Source: Byssothecium circinans (lineage: Eukaryota > Ascomycota > Dothideomycetes > Pleosporales > Massarinaceae). Taken from it: DNA of 24,011 nucleotides. The DNA lies in assembly GCA_010015675.1 (NCBI GenBank), contig ML976989.1:514395-538405 (forward strand), read 5' to 3'. The first letter of the stretch is position 1. Every line of letters starts with the position of its first letter. Under the pieces are notes generated by a model that saw only the letters and a program-made list of their open reading frames with translations, ran no database searches and was not told where the DNA came from. Below, in pieces: positions 1 to 10,200 of this stretch. The position numbers and the translations under genes were made by a program.

Positions 1-399
1 AGAGTTATCTCTCTACCCCCCACGGCCCTCGTGATCTTTTTATAGCTCAGCGAGCGCTTCATAGAGAGTAGAGTATAGGCCGCAAGGCTCACCAGCTCTT
101 TGAGAAAGCAGGCAAGGCAATTGCAACTGCAAATACACGCGCAGCAGAGCTAGAAGCAGAGAACAAAAGATTGCAAAGTCAACTTAAGGCTCTTAAGCCT
201 CAACAGCCACGAAAGAAAGTTCGCATAGACCCAAATCAACGCTTTGCAGACGTGGATACAATCATGATAGCAGTGCAGGCATCTACTCTTCTATAAGAAC
301 AAAACAGTAGTAATACTAGAGAAAAAGAAGCAGAGAGAGTTGCAGCTGAAACAGCAGCAAAAACTCTGCAATCTATGTGTATAGAGTGGCAATTGTAAC
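1..399 (+). pseudogene. Decayed C-terminus of a pogo-like transposase
   Basis: Reading in the frame of codons starting at position 3 gives a stretch that resembles the C-terminal end of fungal pogo/Fot-type transposases: TPHGPRDLFIAQRALHRE, then a coiled, charged segment (AELEAENKRLQSQLKALK) and RKKVRIDPNQRFADVDTI. Three lesions are visible: an in-frame TAG at 69-71, an in-frame TAA at 294-296, and a shift of one base in the six-A run at 359-364, after which the expected ending (QSMCIEWQL, then TAA at 397-399) appears in the next frame. C-to-T changes could explain the stops, which would fit repeat-induced point mutation, but that is inference. The catalytic DDE domain is upstream of the window. 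Confidence 0.7.
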
Positions 400-420
400 T
401 AGGTTGATTGAAATAATCAC

Positions 421-495
421 GATTTCTCTGAGGGGTGCGCGTTTTGGCAAGTGATCAGCATCCCTGGGTGATCAGGAACCCTGTACGCTAGCTTA
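421..495 (-). repeat. Terminal inverted repeat of the left transposon, with two TGATCA palindromes
   Basis: Read on the minus strand from 495 inward: ATAAGCTAGC, GTACAGGGTT, then CTGATCAC twice with starts 17 bp apart, separated by CCAGGG, then GCACCCCTCAGAG. It aligns over about 70 bp with 23676-23745 at the other window edge. The paired palindromes are likely transposase contact sites (inference). Confidence 0.65.
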
Positions 496-678
496 TTCTG
501 GGCCGACTCATTGCACAAACACTTGGGCTACACACTTCAATCGCAGCCTGAAACCCTCGGACGGCCATTTGTGTCTGCCATTTACTTCCGTCTAAGAAGT
601 GCCGTCAACATAGAGCCGTTTAACAAGAAAAAGCTTATCTGGTCTTTTGACATTTGGTTCGAAGACGACTTCACGGTC

Positions 679-3600
679 ATGGCGAGTAAACTGCGGCCAA
701 AAGTGTTTCGCGTCACCGGTCTTTCCACCAGTGACAACTTGGCCGAGGTGGAAACGCGTCTACGGCAAGTAATCCTCGAGAAATTTACCGAAGACGAGAA
801 GCAGCATCTCCAAATAGACGTTCAATGCGTCCCGGCATGTGGCGATGATGGACTCTCTGCGCTAGCGAAGTTCACGGGTGGTACTCCTGCCTTTTTGATA
901 AAGCTGGAAAGTGACCCGCTTGACGATCTTCAATTTGAGATGGACGATGACGATATTACGTTTGACCTAAATTTCTTTGGCTTTACGCAGCTCTACCAGA
1001 CAGCGCAAGATAAGCCTATCACTGTAGAGTAAGCTGTTTTTCCATTTTTCGCAATGAGAGCAATGATAGATTTGACGGGCATTCAGCATTATTGCCATCA
1101 CAGGGCTAGGCGGCAACGCGTATGGTTCATGGACGAGCAGAAGCAACCTCCCCCGCATGTGGCTCCGCGATTTTCTCTCAAGAGACATGCCGCAATGCCG
1201 GACAATGATATACGGTTATAACTCAAATTTATCAAGCCATGGCATTGATACCGTCCTAGACTACGGAAGGGAGCTTCTCGAAGGAATCAAGAATGTCCGG
1301 AACACCCAGAGTGTAAGTTCTGATACGCCATGTCCCGACTTTGTGCTAACATCCGGTCAGCTCCGCGAGAGACCTCTCATCTTCGTGGCTCATAGCTTCG
1401 GTGGTATCATCTTAGCGCATGTAAGTATCCCAAGGTATTGCCGACGTAACTCAGTCGGGATGGTAATAGTCAAACAGACCTTGATCCGGGCAAGACAGGC
1501 GGATGATCGTGATGATCCCACCCTAGCAACATTGAACAAAGCCACATACGGTCTCCTTTTCCTCGGGACGCCTCATAAAGGCCTCTTCATTGAAGATATT
1601 CTCAGCATGATTGGAGGTGACAATCCTCGTCGTGACCTTGTTGAAGAGCTTCGTAAAAATTCTTCGTCGTTGCAGTCGCAGGTCGCAGACTTCCGAAACC
1701 TGGCTCGAGACTACAAAATCGTCAGCTTTTATGAAACACAGCAGTCCAGGCGATTGAAATGGGTAAGACACCATAGCCGCATTTTATCTTCATCTTCGTG
1801 ACTAACCTTTTTTGTGAAGGATGAAGAGAAGAGTGGGTTTCGAAGAACTGGCGAATTTATCACATCGGTAGAGCCTGACTCTGCACTCCTTCAGCTTCCG
1901 GACAACATGGAAGTCAAGGTGAAAGTTGATGCAGATCACTCAAACATCGCAAAGTTCAAGATGAAAAAGGGCGAGCCATATACGACTGCTCTTCGGTATC
2001 TAAAGCAGTTTGAGTTCGAGGCGGGCAAACAGGTTCCACAGAGATTCCGTATGTAAAAATTCTACTTTTGCTGGCAGGTATCACAGAAGCAGTCGGTCAT
2101 TATGACTAACTTACTCATTCCCTTTGTCTTGACAGATCAGAAAATTACTCTAGTTTTACCGAGAGCGGTAGATGCCGAATATAACGCCTATGAAAACCAG
2201 CACGACCCAATGTGCCACCCAGAGACCCGAAGAGAGCTCCTCGGAAAGATCGCAATATGGGCTGACAATTCTGAGGGGGGGTGTATATTCTGGTTGAACG
2301 GTAAGGCTGGGACCGGAAAATCCACCATCTCTCGCACACTTGCAAAGACGCTATACGACAAAGGAAAGCTCGGCGCCAGTTTCTTCTTTAGGAGGGAGGA
2401 AGGCGGTCGCAGCAATGCCTCGCGGTTCTTCACCACCATCGCCGCGCAGATCGTTGCCGCTGTGCCTCCCTTAGCCCGGCACGTTCAAGACGCGATTAAT
2501 GCCGACCCAACCATCCCGAGACGAGTCATGAAAGAGCAGTTTGAGAAACTTATTCTCAAGCCGCTCACGAAGATCCAACGCGATCCCCTCGAGCCTTTGG
2601 TAGTTGTGATCGACGCCCTTGACGAGTGCAATAGCGAAGACGATGTCAGAGTCATCATCTTCCTTTTGTCGAGAGCGAAGAGTGTGACCACAGTCGGTCT
2701 GAAGTTCTTTGTGACCAGCAGACCGGAAACCATAATCCATCGTGAGTTCATGAAAATACCGGATGCCTTCAACAGCGAGATTCTAGATACCGTCGATGAG
2801 CATATCATTGAGCACGATATTGCTGCGTTCCTAAAGCCCGAGTTGGCAGAAATCCGTGATGACTACAATCTGTACCCCATAGGAGGCGAAAGTTTACCCG
2901 TGGACTGGCCTTCTGAGCCGTATCTCCGTAGCCTCATCGAAATGGCCGTTCCGCTCTTTATCTTTGCCGCAACCGCCTGTCGCTTCATCAAGACGGGAAA
3001 TCTTGGCGATCCCGAGGAAAATTTGAGAAGTGTACTCGAACATCGCACCAGAGGCCAGGAATCAAAGCTCGATGAGATGTATCTCTTCATCCTGAAGCAG
3101 CTGCTCAACCGCCTTACAATTCCACACGATCAGATGATGGAGAATTGCCGAGTGATTATAGGTTCAATTGTCGTGCTCTTCGATCCTCTCCCGACAGCCT
3201 GCCTGGCCCTACTCCTTCGGATCCCCAAAAGAATGATCGACAATATCGTAGGCCAGCTCCCTTCGGTGATGAATATCCCGTCCGACAAAACTGCTTCTGT
3301 TAGGCCACTCCATCTGTCGTTCCGAGACTTCCTCCTCGACGCCAAAAAGAGGCACCTAAATCCATTCTGGGTTGACGAAGTACAGACCCATGCGAAACTG
3401 GCGAGCAGCTGTCTCGAACTCTTACTGAGGAGCGGGCATCTCAAGATGGACATATGCGGGCTAGAAACGCCGGGGAAGCCGCGAGCGGAGGTCAGCGATC
3501 AGAAGATCCTCGAATGCCTGCCGGCGGAAGTGCAATACGCGTGCCTTTATTGGGTCCATCACTTGAAAGAAAGCGAGAGCGCAGTCCAGGACGGAGATCA

Positions 3601-5819
3601 AGCACACTGTTTTCTCGAACGCCACTTCCTCCACTGGCTCGAGGCGCTAAGTCTCATTGGCAGGGTATCAGAGAGCATCGGACTAATGGATGAGTTGGAA
3701 AGAGTGGTTTGTGTAAGTCGTCAGGGAGAACTCATAGTATGCACAGAACATGCTAACAGGTAGGGTGACCATCTAGTCTGCAAATGGAAGTGAAATAACG
3801 AGGCTTATTCGTGATGGAAAGCGGTTTGTCCTCAACTGCCGTCCGGCGATCGAAGTGGCCCCTCTTCAACTCTACTATTCGGCACTTATTTTTTCTCCAC
3901 AAAAGAGCGTTATTCGTGAGAAGTTCGAGGAGCAGATGGATGGTTGGATAACCAAGAAGCCCGCTGTGGAACCTGATTGGAGCACTTGCTTGCAAACGCT
4001 AGCCGACCACCAAGACGAAGTCAACTCCGTCGCGTTCTCTCACGACTCCAGATTTCTCGCGTCAGGCTCGAGCGACAGTACTGTAAAGATATGGGACGCA
4101 ACGACATGGCGTCTTCAGCAAACGCTTGAGAACCCCGACAGAGGCAGCATTATCTCAGTTGCAATCTCCCATGACTTAAAGCTTGTAGCTTCGGGGTCGA
4201 CCAAAGGAATCTGTGTCTGGAATGTGGTAACCAGTTCTCTTGAACAAACACTGGAGGACTGCAATGGCATCATCAACTCGGTGGTATTCTCGCACGATTC
4301 AGAGCTCATAGCGGCAGTAGTGGATAGGTCCGAAATTAGAGTTTGGGATACGACGAACGGCTCTCGCAAAAAGATTTTTGATTGTAAACATAGCGTCAAT
4401 TCGGTCGCCATCTCCCACGATTCGAAGCTACTAGCTTCCGGTCTGGCTGAGGGACTGCTGCTTTTGGATGTGACGACCGGGTCCCTGAGGAGAACGCTTG
4501 ATAAAAAAGATTATGTCCCATCGGTCGCGTTCTCTCATGACTCGGCTCTGATTGCGTCGGGTTCGACCGAGTCGACTGAAAATAGGGATCGGGATATGCA
4601 CGTCGACTACACTGGGATTATCAAAGTCTGGGATGTGGCGACGGGGACTCTGCTGCACAAATTGAGGTGCCATGGCACCTTCCTCTATGGGATTGCGTTC
4701 TCCCACGACTCGAAGCTCATCGCATCCGGTGCGGACACCGGGCATGTTGAAATTTGGGACACAACAACGTGGACAAGTGTGCAATCCCTCCGCTGCAGCG
4801 GCCTAGTTAACTCGGTTGCCTTCTCTCACGATTCGAAGCTGCTAGCTTCAGGGTCAAAAAACCACGCCGTAAAGATTTGGAATGTAGCAACAATACCCGA
4901 ACCTAAGAAGAACCTCGATACCCACTGTAATCGGGTCAACGCAGTCACATTCTCCGACGACTTAAAACTTGTAGCATCCGCTTCGAACGACTGGACGGTT
5001 AAAATTTGGAACACGACGACAGGGTCGCTTCAACAGACAATCTGGTCTGGGCAAATGGCTCATTCCGTTGCATTCTCTCGCGATTCGAGGCTCGTAGTCT
5101 TCGGAGATTGGGGAAATATTCAGGGATGCATAACCGTTTGTGATGCGGAGACCGGCAACATCAGGACCTGTTTCGGGACCTATGAGACCAATGTGGTCAC
5201 CTTCTCTCACGACTCGAAGTACGTGGTATCCGGGTTATACAGCCTTACTACACATGATCTAGAAACCAGGGCTCAAAAGCATATGGAGTGCGGCAACCAT
5301 GGGGCTATCAGCTGCATCGCATACTCCCATGACTCGAGGTACATAGCGGCAGGTTGGACCGACAAAACGATAACAATTTGGAGCACAGAGACGAACTCAC
5401 TTGAACAGACGTTCAAAGTCGGTGCTACGCCATACAACGTATCGTTTGATATTGCCGGATCGCGCATCCTCACTGAACTCGGTTCTATAAAACTAGGTAT
5501 TCTTATGGATCCCGATCATGAAGGTGCGCTATCTGAAGCCCAGCCCGCAGCTGAAGCGGAGTCCGGAGATAGAGATACAGTGTTGTTCTGCAACGGCTGT
5601 GGACTCAGCCTTGACAACTCCTGGATTACATGGAACGGGGACAACGCGCTTTGGCTTCCGCCTGACTACCGACCATATTGTCTGGACATATCATCTTTCG
5701 CTTCTTCCTCTGTAGCACCATCGACCGCAACAAATATCGCAATCGGCTGTCCTTCAGGGAGAGTTTTCACCATTGGCTTCTCCGAATCGGGGCCGCTCAC
5801 TTCAGCAAAGCCTGGGTAA
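679..5819 (+). CDS. NLR-type protein: SesB-like hydrolase, NACHT NTPase, WD40 repeats
   Basis: Seven exons: 679-1028, 1087-1312, 1361-1420, 1478-1762, 1820-2048, 2136-3712, 3777-5819; predicted product 1589 aa. The introns have GTAAGT/GTAAGC/GTATGT-type donors and several good branch points (TGCTAAC at 1344 and 3751, TGACTAAC at 1799 and 2103), and every junction restores a coherent frame. Residues 1-116 form a conserved-looking module of unknown role (MASKLRPKVFRVTGL). Residues ~117-380 are an alpha/beta-hydrolase of SesB type: ITGLGGNAYGSW, nucleophile elbow AHSFGG (S204), LGTPHKG (241-247), likely catalytic H347 in DHSN. NACHT from ~430: Walker A GKAGTGKST (439-447), Walker B-like IDALDE (D543, D546, E547). 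WD40 from ~980: about 12 degenerate units, most carrying FSHDS. The C-terminal segment SWITWNGDNALWLPPDYRP is typical of fungal NACHT-WD40 proteins. ATG 679 is the first ATG after the transposon end. By family, a nucleotide-dependent sensor of fungal self/non-self or microbial cues; its ligand cannot be read. Confidence 0.88.
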
Positions 5820-5987
5820 TTATATCGCCGCGTTAGTCAGTTTGATGGTGTGGGTGGTTCGATAGTGCTCTACTTTATAGTAACTACTCAGCAGTACTTT
5901 AAAGAAGCAGACAAACGGCAGCGCCTCCACCGCGCCTGAACAGCATGCACTTCCCCCAACACACAAAGAACCTTACTACGGAGTACC

Positions 5988-6239
5988 GTGCTAAAGATTG
6001 CAGTGCAAAAATCTATGATTGGGCCGTCCACAATCTGGTGGATCTGGCATGTCTCGTGTTCCTAGAACGCCATCATGCATGTAAAGACATATCAACCCTG
6101 CCACTAACCTATTATTACAGTGGGAGGGAAGTCAGCCCTGCCTGCCTCGACCTTAGTGCTTACGGCGATGTCGCATCCCACACCTCCTATTCCACGCGGG
6201 CTGTGCACTCACTCCCACCCTGTGCTAAAGATTGCAGTG
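5988..6239. repeat. 18-bp direct repeat spaced 234 bp apart
   Basis: GTGCTAAAGATTGCAGTG occurs at 5988-6005 and again, identical, at 6222-6239. The bases just after are also similar (CAAAAATC and AAAAAACG). The first copy is preceded by TACTACGGAGTAC, a palindrome-like motif. The origin is unknown; it may be the remains of a duplicated or mobile segment. Confidence 0.5.
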
Positions 6240-6522
6240 AAAAAACGGCTCTCGCCAAATGGAAGACAATTTGGAGGATGAATCAAACTTCCAGCCGGCT
6301 GAGGCTCTGCAGGGGTCCATAAATAGCTAGCGTTAATTTACGATAATTAGAGTTTCTATGTTGTAACGTTAGGCACCTTGGCTTGATGCTTACTCTTAGG
6401 TCTTGTCCAACACCTGCAGACGCTTGCTTAATCAATGGTGTATGAGGTCGTTGTAATCATCGTTTAATACGCTTTACCAGCCTCAAAGCTCATAGTTCTC
6501 TATTCACTGAGGAAGGAGACAT

Positions 6523-6550
6523 CCCCCTCCCCCTCCCCCTCCCCCTCCCC
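6523..6550. repeat. C5T microsatellite (G-quadruplex-forming on the minus strand)
   Basis: Four perfect CCCCCT units followed by CCCC. The minus strand therefore has five G-runs of four or five separated by single A residues, which satisfies the usual G-quadruplex pattern. It lies in the region between two convergent genes. Confidence 0.85.
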
Positions 6551-6992
6551 ATCCTACACCCACCCATCACAACCCCAACCCCAGCCCGCCAAAAAAACAC
6601 GCTGCTTGCAACGCTATGCTACAAACAAACCACCCCAAAACGACAACACACACATCACTACCGCACAAACCAAACTCTTCACACATTAAAACAAAAGCCA
6701 AAAAGGCCTCTAGAAACATCATTCCTCATTTACTCGGGAATCTTGCCAAAATAGACTGAAACCCAGACTCAAACGTACAGTACAAGTTTACGAAAAGAAA
6801 GAGAGAAAAAGAGCCCTCCTCCTATCGAAGGCGAGGAGATATCGAGAAACGCACTTGATCTCTCGTCTCGTCTCGTCTCCTCTCTTGTCCTCTCTTCGTC
6901 CATTGTTACATATGTCACTTTCATGCGTACACACCTCAGACTCCTGAAAAAGGAAAGAAAAGAAAAACCAGAAGATGATCGCCGCGCTATGC

Positions 6993-7022
6993 TAATCAAT
7001 CAATCGATCAATCAATCAATCA
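6993..7022. repeat. ATCA tetranucleotide microsatellite
   Basis: Tandem ATCA/CAAT units with one GATC interruption, about 220 bp beyond the stop codon of the SNT1-like gene and so probably in its 3' UTR. Confidence 0.7.
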
Positions 7023-7241
7023 TTGTTCAAGCCCGCCGAATATGCCCACCCAGATGCCCATATACACACACAGACAGATAGACATAGACCATGGTATCCG
7101 AACACAAAGGATCACACAAGAGAAACAAAAGAAAAGGAAAGAAAAGAAAAAGAAAGGGTATTTTCAGTCATAACCATCCGGAGATTCTAGTCTTTGCAGT
7201 AAAACCTTCCCAAACATTTTCTCGTCTCGTCTCTCCTACTC

Positions 7242-10200
7242 TCATCGATTCCACCTCTCCTGCGGCGGCTGCTGCTGCTGCTGCGACGGATGCCTACTCC
7301 AGTCCATAGGCTGCGTAGGCGGCGGCCCTCCTCTCTGTTCCTGCCCAGATCCTGGTCCCGGTGGAAGTGACGGCGGCGGCGCCCCTCTCCTCATCAACGT
7401 CTCCCGGAGCTGTGCATCTCTCATTTCCCTTTCGCGCATCTCCCTCTCTCTCTCCCGCATTTCCCGTTCCCGCATCTCGCGTTCTCTCTGGACATACGAA
7501 TCCTCACGACTCAATGCCGCATGCTGCTGGGCCTGCTCCTCTCGCAGACGATCGACGATGCGATTATCTCGACTGAAACTTTCTCTAAATCGATGGGCGT
7601 CTTCTTGACGTTGGCCGAAAAGGGAATAGCTGTCTCCTAGTGACGATTGGGGAGGATGTTGTAGAGGCGGAGCCTGGCCGTGGTCGGATCTGGACAGAGG
7701 TGTCTGCGAGCGTTGCGAAGGATAGCCTCGTTCTTGCTGTGGCGCATATCGAGCATCGGGATGTGATTGGGGTGGTCCGCTTGACCGAGCTTGGTACGCA
7801 TCGCGCAGTTGATTGGTCTGATGAGCAAGCTCGCGACTCATATCACGCTCTGGGTTGCGAGGGTCAAATTCATGATGCAAATCTCGCGGATCTCGACCTC
7901 GGTATGGATCTACAATGCTGTGGCCGCGCAGGTGCTGACTTGGAGGATGATGTTCGCTAGGTGTCTGTGGGTTAGAGTACGGCAACCCTCCGTTGTGACC
8001 CCTTGAATGTTCGTTGCGACTGTGTAGCTGCTCTCTTTGAGATGCCAGGTGGCTCATATGGAGATGTGGGCTTGGCTGCATCCCAACTGGGCCAGGTGGT
8101 TGAGCACCGCTTCCGGGTGGATCGACTTGCGCGTACGGATTCGGCTGCAATATCTGTGAACTGCTAGTCTGCGCGTGTTGCGCTGCTGTAGACGCACTCA
8201 AACCATGTCGAGACGGCTGGCCAGGTGGCCCACTGAGGCTAGGAGTGCGCGAGTGTAGATGTGGTGAGTTGTTATATGCAGAGAGCGGCGGAGGGGACGG
8301 GTTGTATCGATGGTTGTTATGCTGAGCAAACACAGAACGATGATTCGCAAGCTGGGCAAGGCTAGTATGTGGAGAGTTATGAGTTGGTGGCTGCTGTGGT
8401 TGGCCTTGTCCCGAGTATTGAGGTCGCCAGCCTTCGCGCTGTGGCGCCCTTCCTCCGACTCCTTGTTCGTTTGTGAGATCAACGACTTGACGGCTGGCTG
8501 GTAATTGAGGTAGAGCAGCCTGTTGTGCATAGGATGCTCGACCAAAGGGCGCCTGAGAAATGGCGGTGTCGCGGTAATCTCTTTGTGGGGGTAAAGCTTG
8601 TGATACGGCAGGCGGCGGCGGCGGCGCAATGGGAATTTGCTGTTGTGGAGTAGGAGTATGTGAGGGTACGCTCGATTCTGTAGGCTTTTTTCGCCTCGGC
8701 TCTTCTGGCTCAGTATCATTGAGAAGCGATAGCAGGTTCGACTTCCTGGGCTCTGGAGCTGGCTTTGGAGCCGGCGGCGCTGGGGTAGTCTGGGGGGCAG
8801 GTTGACTGAGCAGCGAATAACCTGGAGGCTGTGCGGGTGCCTGTGAAGCTTGTTGGGTTGAAGCAGTGTTGGGCACCGGATAGTGGCGCGGCTCCTCCTT
8901 CACTGGAGGTGTTGACATCGCAGAGCGTGGCGGTAGATGTTGCGATGGAGGCAGCGAACTTGGAGGTTGCACAGAAGCATCTGCAAGTTGCTGAGCAATA
9001 GGTTGCGGCTGTTGAGTAGCACGATGCTGTTGCGAAGTAGAGCGATGCTCGGGGGAGCGCGCGCCCTGCGCACCTCGCATCTGTGGGAGAGTTCCTGGAT
9101 GCGGATATTGTCTAGCAATTCCACCTTCTCCGGAGCTGCGTCGATTGTGCTGTGCTTGAAAGCGTAACTGCGCCTCATATTCTTGCTGCTGATCCACTCT
9201 GGCCAAGGCTTCCCGTTCTTGGAGCGAAGATGGGCGGAAAAAAGGCGCGTGCGGTTGCTCGTGGGTTCGCAGCTGTGACTGGACTTGGGGCTGCAAAGGC
9301 CGCGAGGTGGGAGGCATATTTGCAGATTGAGAGACCGTGCGATGGTCTCGACGTTGTGGAAAATCCTGTGAGAAATACCCAACAGGAGGACCATGGCGAC
9401 GGGTTTCGGACTGCGACAGGTGTTGAGAATGATGTGATGGGCCACGTAGAGGTTGTACTGGAGGTGATTGCTGCTGCTGCTGCTGTTGCTGCGGTGGAAT
9501 TGACGGGATTGACGCAAGCCCCGGATCCTGCACCGTGTACGCTGGCTTGCCTTCTTGCGGTGCCTGAGCAATGTTCGAGTATCTAGGCAGATTTGAACTT
9601 GGGGGCGATGCTTTTGACAGAGCCATCACTGGAGGTATCGTGGCCTCAGGTGTTGGGGCAAGGGTGCGAGGCAGGGGGGCCTGGGTAGTTTCGTAGCGTC
9701 TCTTCGGCGCTGGAGTTGGTGTGGGTGGTGGTCCAAGATCCTCACCACGATGCCGCTTGCCATCAGCTTCGTTTGCCATTCGTTCCAGATCAGGGGCTTG
9801 TCCACCTTCAATCAGGCGTAGGTATTGATTCTTTACCATGGTCTGGGTTTTGGTGCCCATGTGCATGGCAATTGCCGCCCAATCAGTACCAAAATGGGCA
9901 ACGTTCTTTTGGAAATCAGTCTGCTCAGTGACGGACCAGTAGCTAGAGGGACCGGGTCTCGAGCTTGGCTGCAACCTGGGCCGTTCTGACATGGATGGAA
10001 TCATGCCTGCGGGAAATTGTGGGTCGCCCAGAAGCGCCATGTGCTCGTCCAGCATTTGAGGTTGCATTGGAAGCGGCATTTCTCCCAGTGGATGTTTGCC
10101 AAATTCATCCTCCATCTTCACGCCCAGGCTCTTCCTATCAATCTTGATTGGAGACCCAGCTGGAGCAGCGCCAAGAGGCTGCGCTTTGGCCTTTCGACCA

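Larger units (their letters stand above)
1..495 (+). mobile_element. 3' end of a pogo-like (Tc1/mariner superfamily) DNA transposon
   Basis: The segment holds the tail of a transposase reading frame followed by a terminal inverted repeat. The terminal region (about 421-495) matches, in reverse complement, the left end of the transposon at 23677 onward: both contain ATAAGCTAGC, then a paired short palindrome, then CACCCCTCAGA. Candidate outer boundaries are the TA at 484-485 or the TA at 494-495; the shared ATAAGCTAGC favours the outer one. TA is the usual target duplication in this superfamily. The 5' part of the element lies outside the window, so autonomy cannot be judged, but the coding part is broken. 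Confidence 0.75.
5820..7241. other. Intergenic region, no supported gene
   Basis: This lies between the stop of the NLR gene and the stop of the convergent SNT1-like gene, so it should hold both 3' UTRs. It contains a spaced direct repeat, a C5T microsatellite, pyrimidine- and purine-rich tracts (for example 6861-6900 and 7120-7157) and an ATCA repeat. An open frame at 5945-6322 has no recognisable domain and I do not support it as a gene. Confidence 0.6.

Noticed and set aside
511..678. N-terminal extension of the NLR frame upstream of 679
   Set aside because: The frame is open but has no ATG; 511 is TTG. MASKLRPKVFRVTGL at 679 looks like a natural start.
5945..6322. 125-codon frame with repeated AKDCS words
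   Set aside because: The repeated words come from the 18-bp direct repeat; there is no domain, and the rest is not protein-like enough to call.
8900..9571. 223-codon alternative minus-strand frame
   Set aside because: It overlaps the Q/P-rich part of the SNT1-like gene in another frame; composition explains the lack of stops.
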